Assembly (NCBI GenBank): GCA_036651815.1
Contig: JAVVXB010000032.1
Location: 1 to 35,566, forward strand
Direction: 5' to 3'
Length of the DNA stretch: 35,566 bases
From: JAVVXB01 sp036651815
GTDB lineage: Bacteria; Bacillota; Clostridia; Christensenellales; CAG-138
The notes under the pieces were generated by a model. The model saw nothing but the letters and a program-made list of their open reading frames with translations. It searched no databases and was not told where the DNA came from. Below, in pieces: positions 8,203 through 15,704 of the stretch (positions are counted from its first letter, which is position 1; each line of letters starts with the position of its first letter). The translations under genes and the position numbers were made by a program.

Positions 8203-8281
8203 GTCTGCCTCATCGAACGGCATGTCATCAAACAACCGGGAGACAGGGGGCGGTATGTGCGTCTGTATAAGGAGGAGGCAG

Positions 8282-9331
8282 GTGTCGACTAGACAGAATG
8301 GACATGGACAGCTGGAGGGCGAATGGCTCATCCTGCTGGATACGATGGTGTTCTCGACCCTGATGATTCTCTTTGGCATGCTGTATGCGTTCGTACCGGC
8401 GTGCGGCGGAGAAGTGAAGGGGAGATCAGCGGCAGAGCCGGCCAAGGCGGTGGATTCACGGGTGGAGCTTTCCAGCACGCCGCAAGCGTCACCGTCCCCT
8501 GCATATGTGCAACAAGAAGCAGCGCTGATAGAAACAACCTGTGAGCCGATGGAACACAAACCATCACCTATGGTCGAGCCAGGTGATTTTTCCGCGGTAT
8601 TTCCCGCGTTTGAAACGGGAACGGATGCGCTGCTGAGTCACCAGAGCGAAACACTGCGGGTTTCGGTGGAGCGTGTGCAGGAAAACGGCGTGACTTATTT
8701 TGTTGCGGATGTATGGGTGCGGAATATCAAGATCTTTCAAACGGCATTTGCAAAAAATGGCTTTGGGCAAGGCATCATACAAATGCCCGTGGAGATGGCA
8801 CGCGCGAACGATGCGATTCTTGCGGTAACGGGCGACTATTACGGCGTGCGGGATGTGGGTACTGTCATTCGAAACGGGGAGCTGTATCGGGATTCGATGA
8901 GCACGGATGTCTGCGTGCTGCAAACAGACGGCGTGATGCGGGTATATCAGGAGACGGAAATTTTCTCGCTGGAAAGGATTGCCCGCGACGCCTATCAAGC
9001 ATGGTCGTTTGGGCCGCAACTGGTGAAAGACGGATCGGTGGCAGATACATCGCACAGCAGAATTCGGAGAAAAAATCCCCGTTGTGCCATCGGTTACTAT
9101 GTACCGGGGCATTATTGCCTGCTGGTTGCAGATGGCCGCCAGGAAGGGTATTCCAACGGGCTAACATTGGAAGAACTTGCGAAGATCATGGCGGAACTCG
9201 GCTGTAAAGAGGCCTACAATTTGGATGGCGGCGCGACGGCGGCGATGATCTTTCAGGGAAAGTTGGTCAATCGGCCTGTCAACGGCGGCCGCAGGTGCAG
9301 CGATATCCTCTGCTTTTCGGAAGGAGCGTGA
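8282..9331 (+). CDS. Membrane-anchored phosphodiester glycosidase (NAGPA domain)
   Basis: A 349-residue protein. GTG 8282 is chosen because AAGGAGG lies 6 bases upstream; frames further upstream lack a site. Residues 17-42 form one hydrophobic segment (signal anchor), followed by a low-complexity linker rich in A, S, P and E. From about residue 120 comes the phosphodiester glycosidase domain: VTGDYYGVRDVGTVIRNG, then the C-terminal block ELGCKEAYNLDGGATAAM (the family usually reads NLDGGGS). The human relative uncovers mannose-6-phosphate; bacterial members are thought to act on exopolysaccharide or cell-wall glycans outside the cell. The next gene begins 2 bases after the stop, so the two are one operon. 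Confidence 0.85.
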   Translation: MSTRQNGHGQLEGEWLILLDTMVFSTLMILFGMLYAFVPACGGEVKGRSAAEPAKAVDSRVELSSTPQASPSPAYVQQEAALIETTCEPMEHKPSPMVEPGDFSAVFPAFETGTDALLSHQSETLRVSVERVQENGVTYFVADVWVRNIKIFQTAFAKNGFGQGIIQMPVEMARANDAILAVTGDYYGVRDVGTVIRNGELYRDSMSTDVCVLQTDGVMRVYQETEIFSLERIARDAYQAWSFGPQLVKDGSVADTSHSRIRRKNPRCAIGYYVPGHYCLLVADGRQEGYSNGLTLEELAKIMAELGCKEAYNLDGGATAAMIFQGKLVNRPVNGGRRCSDILCFSEGA

Positions 9332-9333
9332 AA

Positions 9334-9588
9334 ATGGAGCAGCATCGTGCATGGAATACACTGTGCCATGCGAATATCATACTCAGCAGCCTGTTCATTG
9401 TATTTTTCTGTATCGATCGGGTAAACCCGGCCATGAATTTTCTTGGCTGCGCGATGAGCAAGTGGTTACTGCTGGTGTTTGCATTGTGTGCATTGCTGTG
9501 CGGCGTTCGTACTGCCGTTTATCTGTATCGCAAAAACGTGCGTGCAGCCGAACGGGAATACCGGCATGCACAGCACGGAAAGGCTTAA
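9334..9588 (+). CDS. Small two-helix membrane protein
   Basis: An 84-residue protein of unknown family. Two hydrophobic segments (about residues 12-27 and 38-58) are joined by a short loop, and the tail is basic and Arg-rich (YRKNVRAAEREYRHAQ). An AAGGAG site inside the end of the upstream gene lies 7 bases from ATG 9334, so translation is probably coupled to the phosphodiester glycosidase. It may help anchor or regulate that enzyme, which is inference from position alone. Confidence 0.65.
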   Translation: MEQHRAWNTLCHANIILSSLFIVFFCIDRVNPAMNFLGCAMSKWLLLVFALCALLCGVRTAVYLYRKNVRAAEREYRHAQHGKA

Positions 9589-9698
9589 AACTCCGTTTTG
9601 TATCAGCAGAAATCATGCGGATGCCAATCAAATCATTTCCCGTCAACACCGGGTTGGTGATGCGGGGAATGATTCATCTTATAAATAAGCTGGCAGGT

Positions 9699-10937
9699 TT
9701 ATTGTTGCGCATATAGCTTTTTCCAGGCGGATTGGGTTTGCATAAACTGGGTATGATGCCGTTTCATATTTCGCGTATACTTAGCCAGCTCATCGGAAAT
9801 CTTCATAAAATCAGGCTGATTAAAATAGCTGCAGAGTTTGGGCAGCGTTTCGTTCAGCGTGGCCTTCATTCCGCGAATGATAGATTCATATTGATCAGGA
9901 TTGGTGATGTAAACCAACAGGGGCTTATAACGAATCCAACCAATGCAGGCACTGAGAAAACGGGCAACGACCACGCTGCTGGTTGTGGAAATCGGTTCAA
10001 GATGAATGGGCAGTACCCCGTCCAACAAGTGCCGATACGCAGAAAAACCATCATGAAAGGTATAGCAAGGAACCTGCATGACTTTGCGATCCGAGAGCAG
10101 TGTGCTTAAAAAAGTGTCTTCGCCGCGGGCGCCAGGGGGATTAAAAAATGGGAATGTCCGCTCCGGTTGTGTGAGATTGATACATAGATTCGAACCGGAA
10201 ATGAATTTGCAATGGTTGATCTCCGTCACTGGGACAGGATCGTTGGAGACTAATACGGAGGTGTCGGCATAGGTCACGCCGCCATTTTTCATATTGAATC
10301 GTACAGAATCCCAGGTAACGATGTCATTGCTGATGGCTTCAATAAATTTTCCAAAATCAGATTCGGTCAACGTACCGTTGAAACCGATTTTGGGAATCGG
10401 AGATATGTAGCCGCAGTGATGCCCAATGGTGATATCCGCGTTTCCAATGTTCTGCAAATGCATCGGCAGGATGTACTGGCCGCCCCAAAGGCAGACGCCT
10501 CGATTATTTGTGACCGCAACAGGGTATTCATCGTCGTCCAGAAACAGGACATAATCCATGCCTCTTTCGATCGCGGCATACATGATTGAGTTTCTTTTTG
10601 CGGCATAGCCGGTTCCAAAGAGGAGCTTTGTCTCGCTTTCCAGCAGCTGTTCATCAGCGATGAGACGGTTGGTTTCCTTCTGCATATATTTGGTGCCAAG
10701 AAAGAAAATTTCGTCAAAGGAATCTACAATATCCTGACTTAAATTGGTAAAATCCGTTGACTGCGTATTGGAATAATCCAAATCATATGCCACAAATAGA
10801 TTTAGGTTTACTTTTTTTTGCAGTTTGCTTCGAATTCCAGATTCATTCCAGCTATAAAGGTAGGAATTGAGCACCTTGCGAAAATTCTTTCGCCCGGTTG
10901 CAAACCCAATTCCAAGATTAATCAGTTCGTTTTTCAT
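9699..10937 (-). CDS. Glycosyltransferase-like protein (GT-A fold)
   Basis: A 412-residue cytoplasmic protein. ATG 10937 follows AGGGAG at a good distance; an in-frame ATG 12 codons earlier lacks a site. An N-terminal GIGFATGRKNF opens the fold. FGTGYAAKRNSIMYAAIERG leads into YVLFLDDDEYP, where Asp134-136 look like the metal- and nucleotide-sugar-binding DxD of GT-A enzymes. FISGSNLCINL and PGARGEDTF (about 230-285) resemble the acceptor-side acidic motif of family 2. No membrane segments are evident. It probably transfers a sugar to a wall, capsule or protein acceptor. It stands alone between the glycosidase pair and the FtsX exporter. Confidence 0.65.
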   Translation of the reverse strand: MKNELINLGIGFATGRKNFRKVLNSYLYSWNESGIRSKLQKKVNLNLFVAYDLDYSNTQSTDFTNLSQDIVDSFDEIFFLGTKYMQKETNRLIADEQLLESETKLLFGTGYAAKRNSIMYAAIERGMDYVLFLDDDEYPVAVTNNRGVCLWGGQYILPMHLQNIGNADITIGHHCGYISPIPKIGFNGTLTESDFGKFIEAISNDIVTWDSVRFNMKNGGVTYADTSVLVSNDPVPVTEINHCKFISGSNLCINLTQPERTFPFFNPPGARGEDTFLSTLLSDRKVMQVPCYTFHDGFSAYRHLLDGVLPIHLEPISTTSSVVVARFLSACIGWIRYKPLLVYITNPDQYESIIRGMKATLNETLPKLCSYFNQPDFMKISDELAKYTRNMKRHHTQFMQTQSAWKKLYAQQ

Positions 10938-11040
10938 AAGTACTCCCTTCTTAGAATTGTGATGTTCGATCATCCGGTGATGGGTTCAAATTCAAGGCAG
11001 ACATAGTTAACCAATCATATAACGGAAGATCATTGGTATG

Positions 11041-11049
11041 ATTATACCA
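11041..11049 (-). promoter_or_regulatory. Extended -10 promoter candidate for the glycosyltransferase-like gene
   Basis: On the minus strand TGGTATAAT is a perfect extended -10. No good -35 is visible. It implies a leader of about 100 bases. Confidence 0.4.
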
Positions 11050-11209
11050 CAGTTTAGATGGGCGCCTTGCGCTCCACACCATATGGCGCAATCAAGCGGC
11101 AACTGCTTGTTGAAATTCAGCGGGCTTGAAGATGTGGGTTCAATTGCCGAAAGGGTATTTTGCGCTGAAAAACTGCCTTTCAAAACCGCAGTGAGAGGAG
11201 GAGAAAAAC

Positions 11210-11341
11210 TTGAATGGAAAAGAGATTAGGCGTATTCGGATCAAAATGAAACGGATCGATCAAACACTGAAAAAATCGGTCTTTAAAAACGTGTTATCCA
11301 TCCGCAAGGAGCGCAGAGCAAAAGCTGTGCGCTCCGGATGA
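11210..11341 (+). CDS. Possible small basic peptide (43 residues)
   Basis: A TTG codon at 11210 lies 6 bases after GAGGAGGAG (11194-11202), one of the strongest ribosome sites in the window. The frame runs 43 codons to TGA at 11339. The product begins MNGKEIRRIRIKMKR and ends RKERRAKAVRSG: about 17 of 43 residues are Lys or Arg and there is no cysteine. The end of the frame overlaps a hairpin, GGAGCGCA (about 11308-11315) against TGCGCTCC (11327-11334). It could be a nucleic-acid-binding or membrane-active peptide, or a chance frame. I found no clear promoter. Confidence 0.35.
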   Translation: MNGKEIRRIRIKMKRIDQTLKKSVFKNVLSIRKERRAKAVRSG

Positions 11342-11487
11342 CGGTTACCAACAACCCGCTGAGAACGGCGGGATTCATTCAGCACGGGGACAATATGCGT
11401 GCGCGGATCATGCCGTTATGAAAAGGGTGCCAAAGAAGAAAACGCATATGAAACGGGACGTTAGGCATGCGCGGAGTATGCCCATCA

Positions 11488-14487
11488 TTAGTCGCTTGCC
11501 TTCATGGATTCTACCATGTTGATCTTGCGGATTTTTGGCAGCATGATGAGATCCACCAACAGGGTGAAGAGCAGCGTCACGGCTGCTGCGAGCAGGAAGC
11601 TTCGAACATATAGTGTGCGGCCAAACATGATAGCATCCATCTCAGCAGTCTTAATGACGAATGCATGCAGCCAGACGCCGAAGGCAAAACCGACCAGCGT
11701 ACCAAGAATGCTCAGGAAAGTCGTCTCCCGGTAGATATACTTGGCAACCTCCGGCTCGTAGAATCCAAGAACTTTGATGGTCGCCAGTTCTTTCTTGCGT
11801 TCGGAAATATTGATGTTGGTCAGATTGTAGAGGACGATCATGGCCAGCGCGCCGGCGGCGAGAATGAGCACGTACACAATATAATTGATGTTACCAATCA
11901 GGTTGTTGAAGCTATCCTGTATGCTGGAGTTGAACTGAACCAGCGTGATATCGTCAAAAGCAAGCAGCTTTTTGCTGATGCTTTCCTCCGTGGCAGAATC
12001 AATATTGGCAACCGAAACAATGAGGCTGTCATATTCAGGAAAAGTATGAAAGAGCTTTTGATACAGCGCATCGCTCATAAAGACATAACTCGTTACATAG
12101 TTTTCCGTAATGCCGGTGACGGTCAGCTCCACTTGCTGTCCCGCATCGTCTTCGAGTGTGATCGCATCGCCAATCGAAAGATTCAGTTGCTCACACATTT
12201 TCTCCGTAAGCACCACGGAATCATCATGGAAGGGGACATCCGCATGGGCATCGCGCGTGCGCAACCGGATGTGCTTTTTCAATTCATCGGTTACTTGAGG
12301 CACATAGATGTTGGTCTTCTCCGATTTACCGCCAGAGAGTACGCGCCCGTCTTCCACATGGATGGCAGCGTAGCTTTCAATTTCATCCGAGGTATTGAAA
12401 TAGTCAGCGATTTCGGAGTTGGATTTCAGCACGTCTCCATCTTTTAAAAAGACGGTCATATCAAAGATGTAAAGCGCGCCAAATTGTTTTTCAACAATGT
12501 CGTTGATGGAGTCGCGTAAACCAAACCCGGTCAGCAGTAGCGCTGTGCAACCTGCAATGCCGATGACGGTCATGTATAAGCGCTTTTTATAGCGGAAGAT
12601 GTTGCGGCAGGTGACCTTCTGCGTGAATTTCAGCATTTTCCAGATGAATGGAATCCGCTCGAGAAAAATACGCTTGCCGGCCTGAGGAACCCGCGGCAGC
12701 ATCAGCAGCGACGGCTTTTCCCGCAACGAAGTAATACATGCCCAGAGCGTTGCGAGCGTTGTGCAACATACGGCGATGGGCGCAATCGTCAGCGCGGTGC
12801 CCCAACGGAACACCGTGATAATCGGAGGAATGGTGTACAGCATGCTATATGCTTGACTGATGACCGACGGCAGCAACTTAAACCCAACCACAACGCCAAT
12901 GATGCAGCCAAAGAGGCTTGCTGAGATGCTGTAGCTTAGATAGTAGCGCAGAATATTGCCGTCCGAGTAACCCAAGGCTTTGAGCGTGCCGATCTGTGAG
13001 CGCTCCTCCTCCACCATCCGCGTCATGGTCGTTAAGGCAACCAGCGCCGCGACCAAGAAAAGAAAGATGGGGAAGACTTTTGCAATGGCATCGATTTTTT
13101 CGGTGTTGTTTTTATAGCTGGCATAACTGACAGTATCGGAACGGTCAAGCAGCATCCATTCGGGTTCATCCAGATCATCCAGTTCCTTTTGCGCATCGTC
13201 GATTTTCTGTTGTGCATCCCGTAGTTCGCGCTTTAGATCCTCCTCTGCGTCGGCATACTCCTGCTCTGCGTCGGCCAGTTCCTGCTCAGCATCGGCCAGC
13301 TTATCGGCGCCGTCGGCTAGTTTCACCTTGGCGTCGGCCAGCTTACGATGATTCTTTTTAAATTCTGCCTGCCCAGTTTTTTCTCCCTCGTCGATTTGCT
13401 GAATCATGCCGTCATATTGCGCCTGTGTAATCATACCGGCGTTCAACGCGGCACTGGCATCCGCACGCTTTGATTGAATATCCTTTTCAAAAGCATTCTT
13501 CTGCTTGTAATATTGATAATGGGCATAATCATATTTTTTCTGGTTGGTTTCCAACTCGTCCTTGGCGTCGGCAAGCTCAACCTGCGCGTCGTCGAGTTTC
13601 TTGCGCGCATCGGCTAAATCTGCTTCCGCATCGGATTTTGCATCGTTATAGTCCACCTGCGCATCGTCGATTTCCTGCTGGGCATCCTCCTTCACCGTTA
13701 CGAAGCGAATGACGGAGCGCTCCTTGCCGATGGTTTCGAGATTGTCTCCGATCCGTTCCATGAGATCCGTGTAGTCGGATTGAAAAGAATTGATGTCGGT
13801 TGCGCCTCGCACGGTTAAAAACAGATCCGTGTACACATCGAGGGAATAGCAGCTTTCAAACGTGTAGAGAATCAACTCCAGCTTGCCGGTACCAACGCTG
13901 CATGGTTCGGTTTCAACGGTCATGTATTGCGGACACCGAATAATGCCTACCGTGGTATAGGTTTCCACCGCATAGGTATCCGCACGATCCTCGTAATCTG
14001 TATTTTCTTCGGAAATGGTAAAGGTTTCACCCACCTTATGGTTTTGCGTAAAACGGTTGGTGCTGCACAGCAACACCTCGCTGGATGTTTTCGGCAACCG
14101 TCCTTCCAATAGAACAAAATCATTGAGGAACGATTTTGTGCCGCGTTGCTCCAACGGTATGCCATATAGACGGGTGGCATAGCTCGTGCCGTTGGAACCT
14201 GCCATGATGACATCCGTGACTTTGGCGGGCATGACGGTCTCCACATCATCCAATGCGCGAAGATAATCCGCATCGTCGTCGGTGACGCCCATCGTACCCT
14301 TGATATCAAAATCCATAAAGGCATTGTCTCGATAATATTGGTCTACTGTGAGTTTCATATCTGGTGCAGTGGCAACAAGACCGGCTAGAAAACCAGTTCC
14401 GATGACGACGATGCCAAGTATGGAGAAGAAGCGCGTCAGGCTTGTTTTAACGCTACGCCGCTGTAGTTTTGCATATGTCCTGTTCAC
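11488..14487 (-). CDS. FtsX/MacB-like ABC transporter permease with long coiled coil
   Basis: About 999 residues. One transmembrane helix near residues 20-40 is followed by a large extracellular domain. A coiled coil then runs from roughly 265 to 460 with repeated ADAxxxLADA heptads. Three helices follow (about 475-600, with the FtsX segment RSQIGTLKALGYSDGNILRYYL), then a short cytoplasmic link, a second extracellular domain, and three more helices at the C-terminus containing KKELATIKVLGFYEPEVA. Two FtsX domains in one chain match clostridial lipid/peptide exporters of the LolCE/MacB superfamily. GTG 14487 lies one base after the ATPase stop; a TTG at 14499 overlaps the ATPase end but sits too close to AAAGGA. 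The coiled coil may span the wall. Confidence 0.9.
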   Translation of the reverse strand: MNRTYAKLQRRSVKTSLTRFFSILGIVVIGTGFLAGLVATAPDMKLTVDQYYRDNAFMDFDIKGTMGVTDDDADYLRALDDVETVMPAKVTDVIMAGSNGTSYATRLYGIPLEQRGTKSFLNDFVLLEGRLPKTSSEVLLCSTNRFTQNHKVGETFTISEENTDYEDRADTYAVETYTTVGIIRCPQYMTVETEPCSVGTGKLELILYTFESCYSLDVYTDLFLTVRGATDINSFQSDYTDLMERIGDNLETIGKERSVIRFVTVKEDAQQEIDDAQVDYNDAKSDAEADLADARKKLDDAQVELADAKDELETNQKKYDYAHYQYYKQKNAFEKDIQSKRADASAALNAGMITQAQYDGMIQQIDEGEKTGQAEFKKNHRKLADAKVKLADGADKLADAEQELADAEQEYADAEEDLKRELRDAQQKIDDAQKELDDLDEPEWMLLDRSDTVSYASYKNNTEKIDAIAKVFPIFLFLVAALVALTTMTRMVEEERSQIGTLKALGYSDGNILRYYLSYSISASLFGCIIGVVVGFKLLPSVISQAYSMLYTIPPIITVFRWGTALTIAPIAVCCTTLATLWACITSLREKPSLLMLPRVPQAGKRIFLERIPFIWKMLKFTQKVTCRNIFRYKKRLYMTVIGIAGCTALLLTGFGLRDSINDIVEKQFGALYIFDMTVFLKDGDVLKSNSEIADYFNTSDEIESYAAIHVEDGRVLSGGKSEKTNIYVPQVTDELKKHIRLRTRDAHADVPFHDDSVVLTEKMCEQLNLSIGDAITLEDDAGQQVELTVTGITENYVTSYVFMSDALYQKLFHTFPEYDSLIVSVANIDSATEESISKKLLAFDDITLVQFNSSIQDSFNNLIGNINYIVYVLILAAGALAMIVLYNLTNINISERKKELATIKVLGFYEPEVAKYIYRETTFLSILGTLVGFAFGVWLHAFVIKTAEMDAIMFGRTLYVRSFLLAAAVTLLFTLLVDLIMLPKIRKINMVESMKASD

Positions 14488-14488
14488 G

Positions 14489-15193
14489 CTACCATTCAAT
14501 CCTTTCCACCGGAGTGGGGTTCTCGTTCACAATGGATTTTGTTACCTGCCCATTGCGCACGTGAATGACACGATCCGCCATGGCGGTAATTGCCTGATTG
14601 TGAGTGATGACGATCACGGTTTTTCCGGTGTTGCGGCAGGTGTCCTGCAACAACTGTAAGATGCTCTTTCCGGTCTGGTAATCCAGGGCGCCGGTGGGTT
14701 CGTCACAGAGTAGAATCTTGGGGTTTTTCGCAAGTGCCCGGGCGATGGAAATACGCTGTTGCTCGCCGCCAGAAAGCTGCGCTGGAAAGTTCAGCATTCG
14801 ATCGGAAAGCCCCACGTGGGCGATCGTATCCTTGGCATCCAGCGGCTCACGGCAGATTTCACTGGCTAGCTCAACGTTTTCGAGCGCGGTCAGATTCTGC
14901 ACCAGATTGTAAAACTGGAAGACGAAACCAACGTCATAGCGGCGATAGGTGGTCAGTTGCTTGCGGGTGTAGCTGCTGATGAGATTTCCATCGAGGATGA
15001 CTTCCCCTTCGTCGCAGGTATCCATGCCGCCGAGAATGTTCAGCAGGGTTGTTTTTCCCGCGCCGGAAGGCCCTACGATTACGCAGAAATCTCCTTCGTT
15101 TAACGACAGATTGATATGATCTGCAGCGGCGATGGTCTGATCACCCATTTTATAGTATTTGCAAACGTCCTTGCAGACGAGAAAATCTGACAT
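14489..15193 (-). CDS. ABC transporter ATP-binding protein (LolD/MacB type)
   Basis: A 234-residue ATPase that powers the FtsX-type permease encoded next to it. Walker A GPSGAGKT is at residues 41-48, the signature LSGGEQQR near 140, and Walker B ILLCDEPTGALD near 160, followed by the switch His in VIVITHN. GGAGG lies 7 bases before ATG 15193. The permease begins one base after the stop, so the pair forms an operon with coupled translation. Exporters of this type often give resistance to wall-active peptides or release lipoproteins. Sitting beside a LysM peptide gene, it could be a self-protection pump, which is inference. Confidence 0.92.
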   Translation of the reverse strand: MSDFLVCKDVCKYYKMGDQTIAAADHINLSLNEGDFCVIVGPSGAGKTTLLNILGGMDTCDEGEVILDGNLISSYTRKQLTTYRRYDVGFVFQFYNLVQNLTALENVELASEICREPLDAKDTIAHVGLSDRMLNFPAQLSGGEQQRISIARALAKNPKILLCDEPTGALDYQTGKSILQLLQDTCRNTGKTVIVITHNQAITAMADRVIHVRNGQVTKSIVNENPTPVERIEW

Positions 15194-15295
15194 GTAAAAC
15201 CTCCGATTAAAAACAGATATTGCTAGTTTATACAGATTAGAAGCTGTACGCAAGTGGACAACATGCGCGTATTGTAACCAAAATACGGCGCATAT

Positions 15296-15320
15296 AAACA
15301 AAAACGACGCTTGAAGCGTC
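15296..15320 (-). terminator. Terminator of the minus-strand LysM peptide gene
   Basis: On the minus strand GACGC-TTCAA-GCGTC (15306-15320) is followed by GTTTTTGTTT. It lies about 30 bases after the LysM peptide stop and before the ABC operon, so that gene is probably transcribed alone. Confidence 0.7.
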
Positions 15321-15348
15321 ATTTTGGCAGCCAAGTATTCGTTGATGT

Positions 15349-15585
15349 CTATTGAACGAGAGCGGGTATGAGCAACACTTGCCCCACATACAGACGTTTA
15401 CGATTGGGGATTTGGTTCAGTTGAACCAAAATATTGATCGAGGAGCCATATCTATGGGCAATTTTGGTGAGGGTGTCGCCTTTCATGACCGTGTATTGAA
15501 CGCATGGGCCAGCGTATGCACCACTGCTTGTCACGCCGGTCAATGTACCTTCGGGCAGAATGTCCGGTTCGCTATGGCGATTCAC
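15349..15585 (-). CDS. LysM peptide with a degenerate double-glycine leader
   Basis: A 78-residue protein. The GTG start has GGAGG 7 bases upstream. Residues 1-22 look like an export leader but end in TGVTSSG, so the usual GG is SG here. From residue 23 the core AYAGPCVQYT closely matches the core of the peptide at 25531-25761 (AYNGPCIQYT). It continues as one LysM domain (VMKGDTLTKIAHRYGSS, LNQIPNRKRLYVGQVLLIP). Over the core about 25 of 55 aligned positions are identical. LysM domains bind the N-acetylglucosamine chains of peptidoglycan. It lies divergent from the sensor kinase gene, so it may be a target of that system. The altered leader could mean a different exporter, poor cleavage, or a non-exported relative. 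Confidence 0.75.
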   Translation of the reverse strand: MNRHSEPDILPEGTLTGVTSSGAYAGPCVQYTVMKGDTLTKIAHRYGSSINILVQLNQIPNRKRLYVGQVLLIPALVQ

Positions 15586-15652
15586 AAAAAAACCTCCATT
15601 CTAATTTTTTATAATTATACAATTTTAATTGCATCAAAACTGCAACAAAAGA

Positions 15653-15681
15653 TCGACAGATTTTGACAAAACCGATATACT
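15653..15681 (+). promoter_or_regulatory. Sigma-A promoter of the sensor kinase/regulator operon
   Basis: TCGACA (15653-15658), a 17-base spacer and TATACT (15676-15681) lie 24 bases before ATG 15705. In the same AT-rich gap the minus strand has TATAAT and TATAAA boxes that could serve the divergent LysM gene, with weak -35 elements. Confidence 0.6.
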
Positions 15682-15704
15682 GAATACGACTTAGGGGGAA
15701 ACGT

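Larger units (their letters stand above)
7773..8281 (+). other. Intergenic stretch with no convincing gene
   Basis: These 509 bases contain only weak signals: a short GC stem followed by eight T residues (7947-7972), and an imperfect 36-base tandem repeat (8144-8202). On the minus strand a 49-codon frame across the repeat, from ATG near 8222 to a stop near 8074, has no clear ribosome site and I do not recognise it. The stretch could be a gene remnant. Confidence 0.4.
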
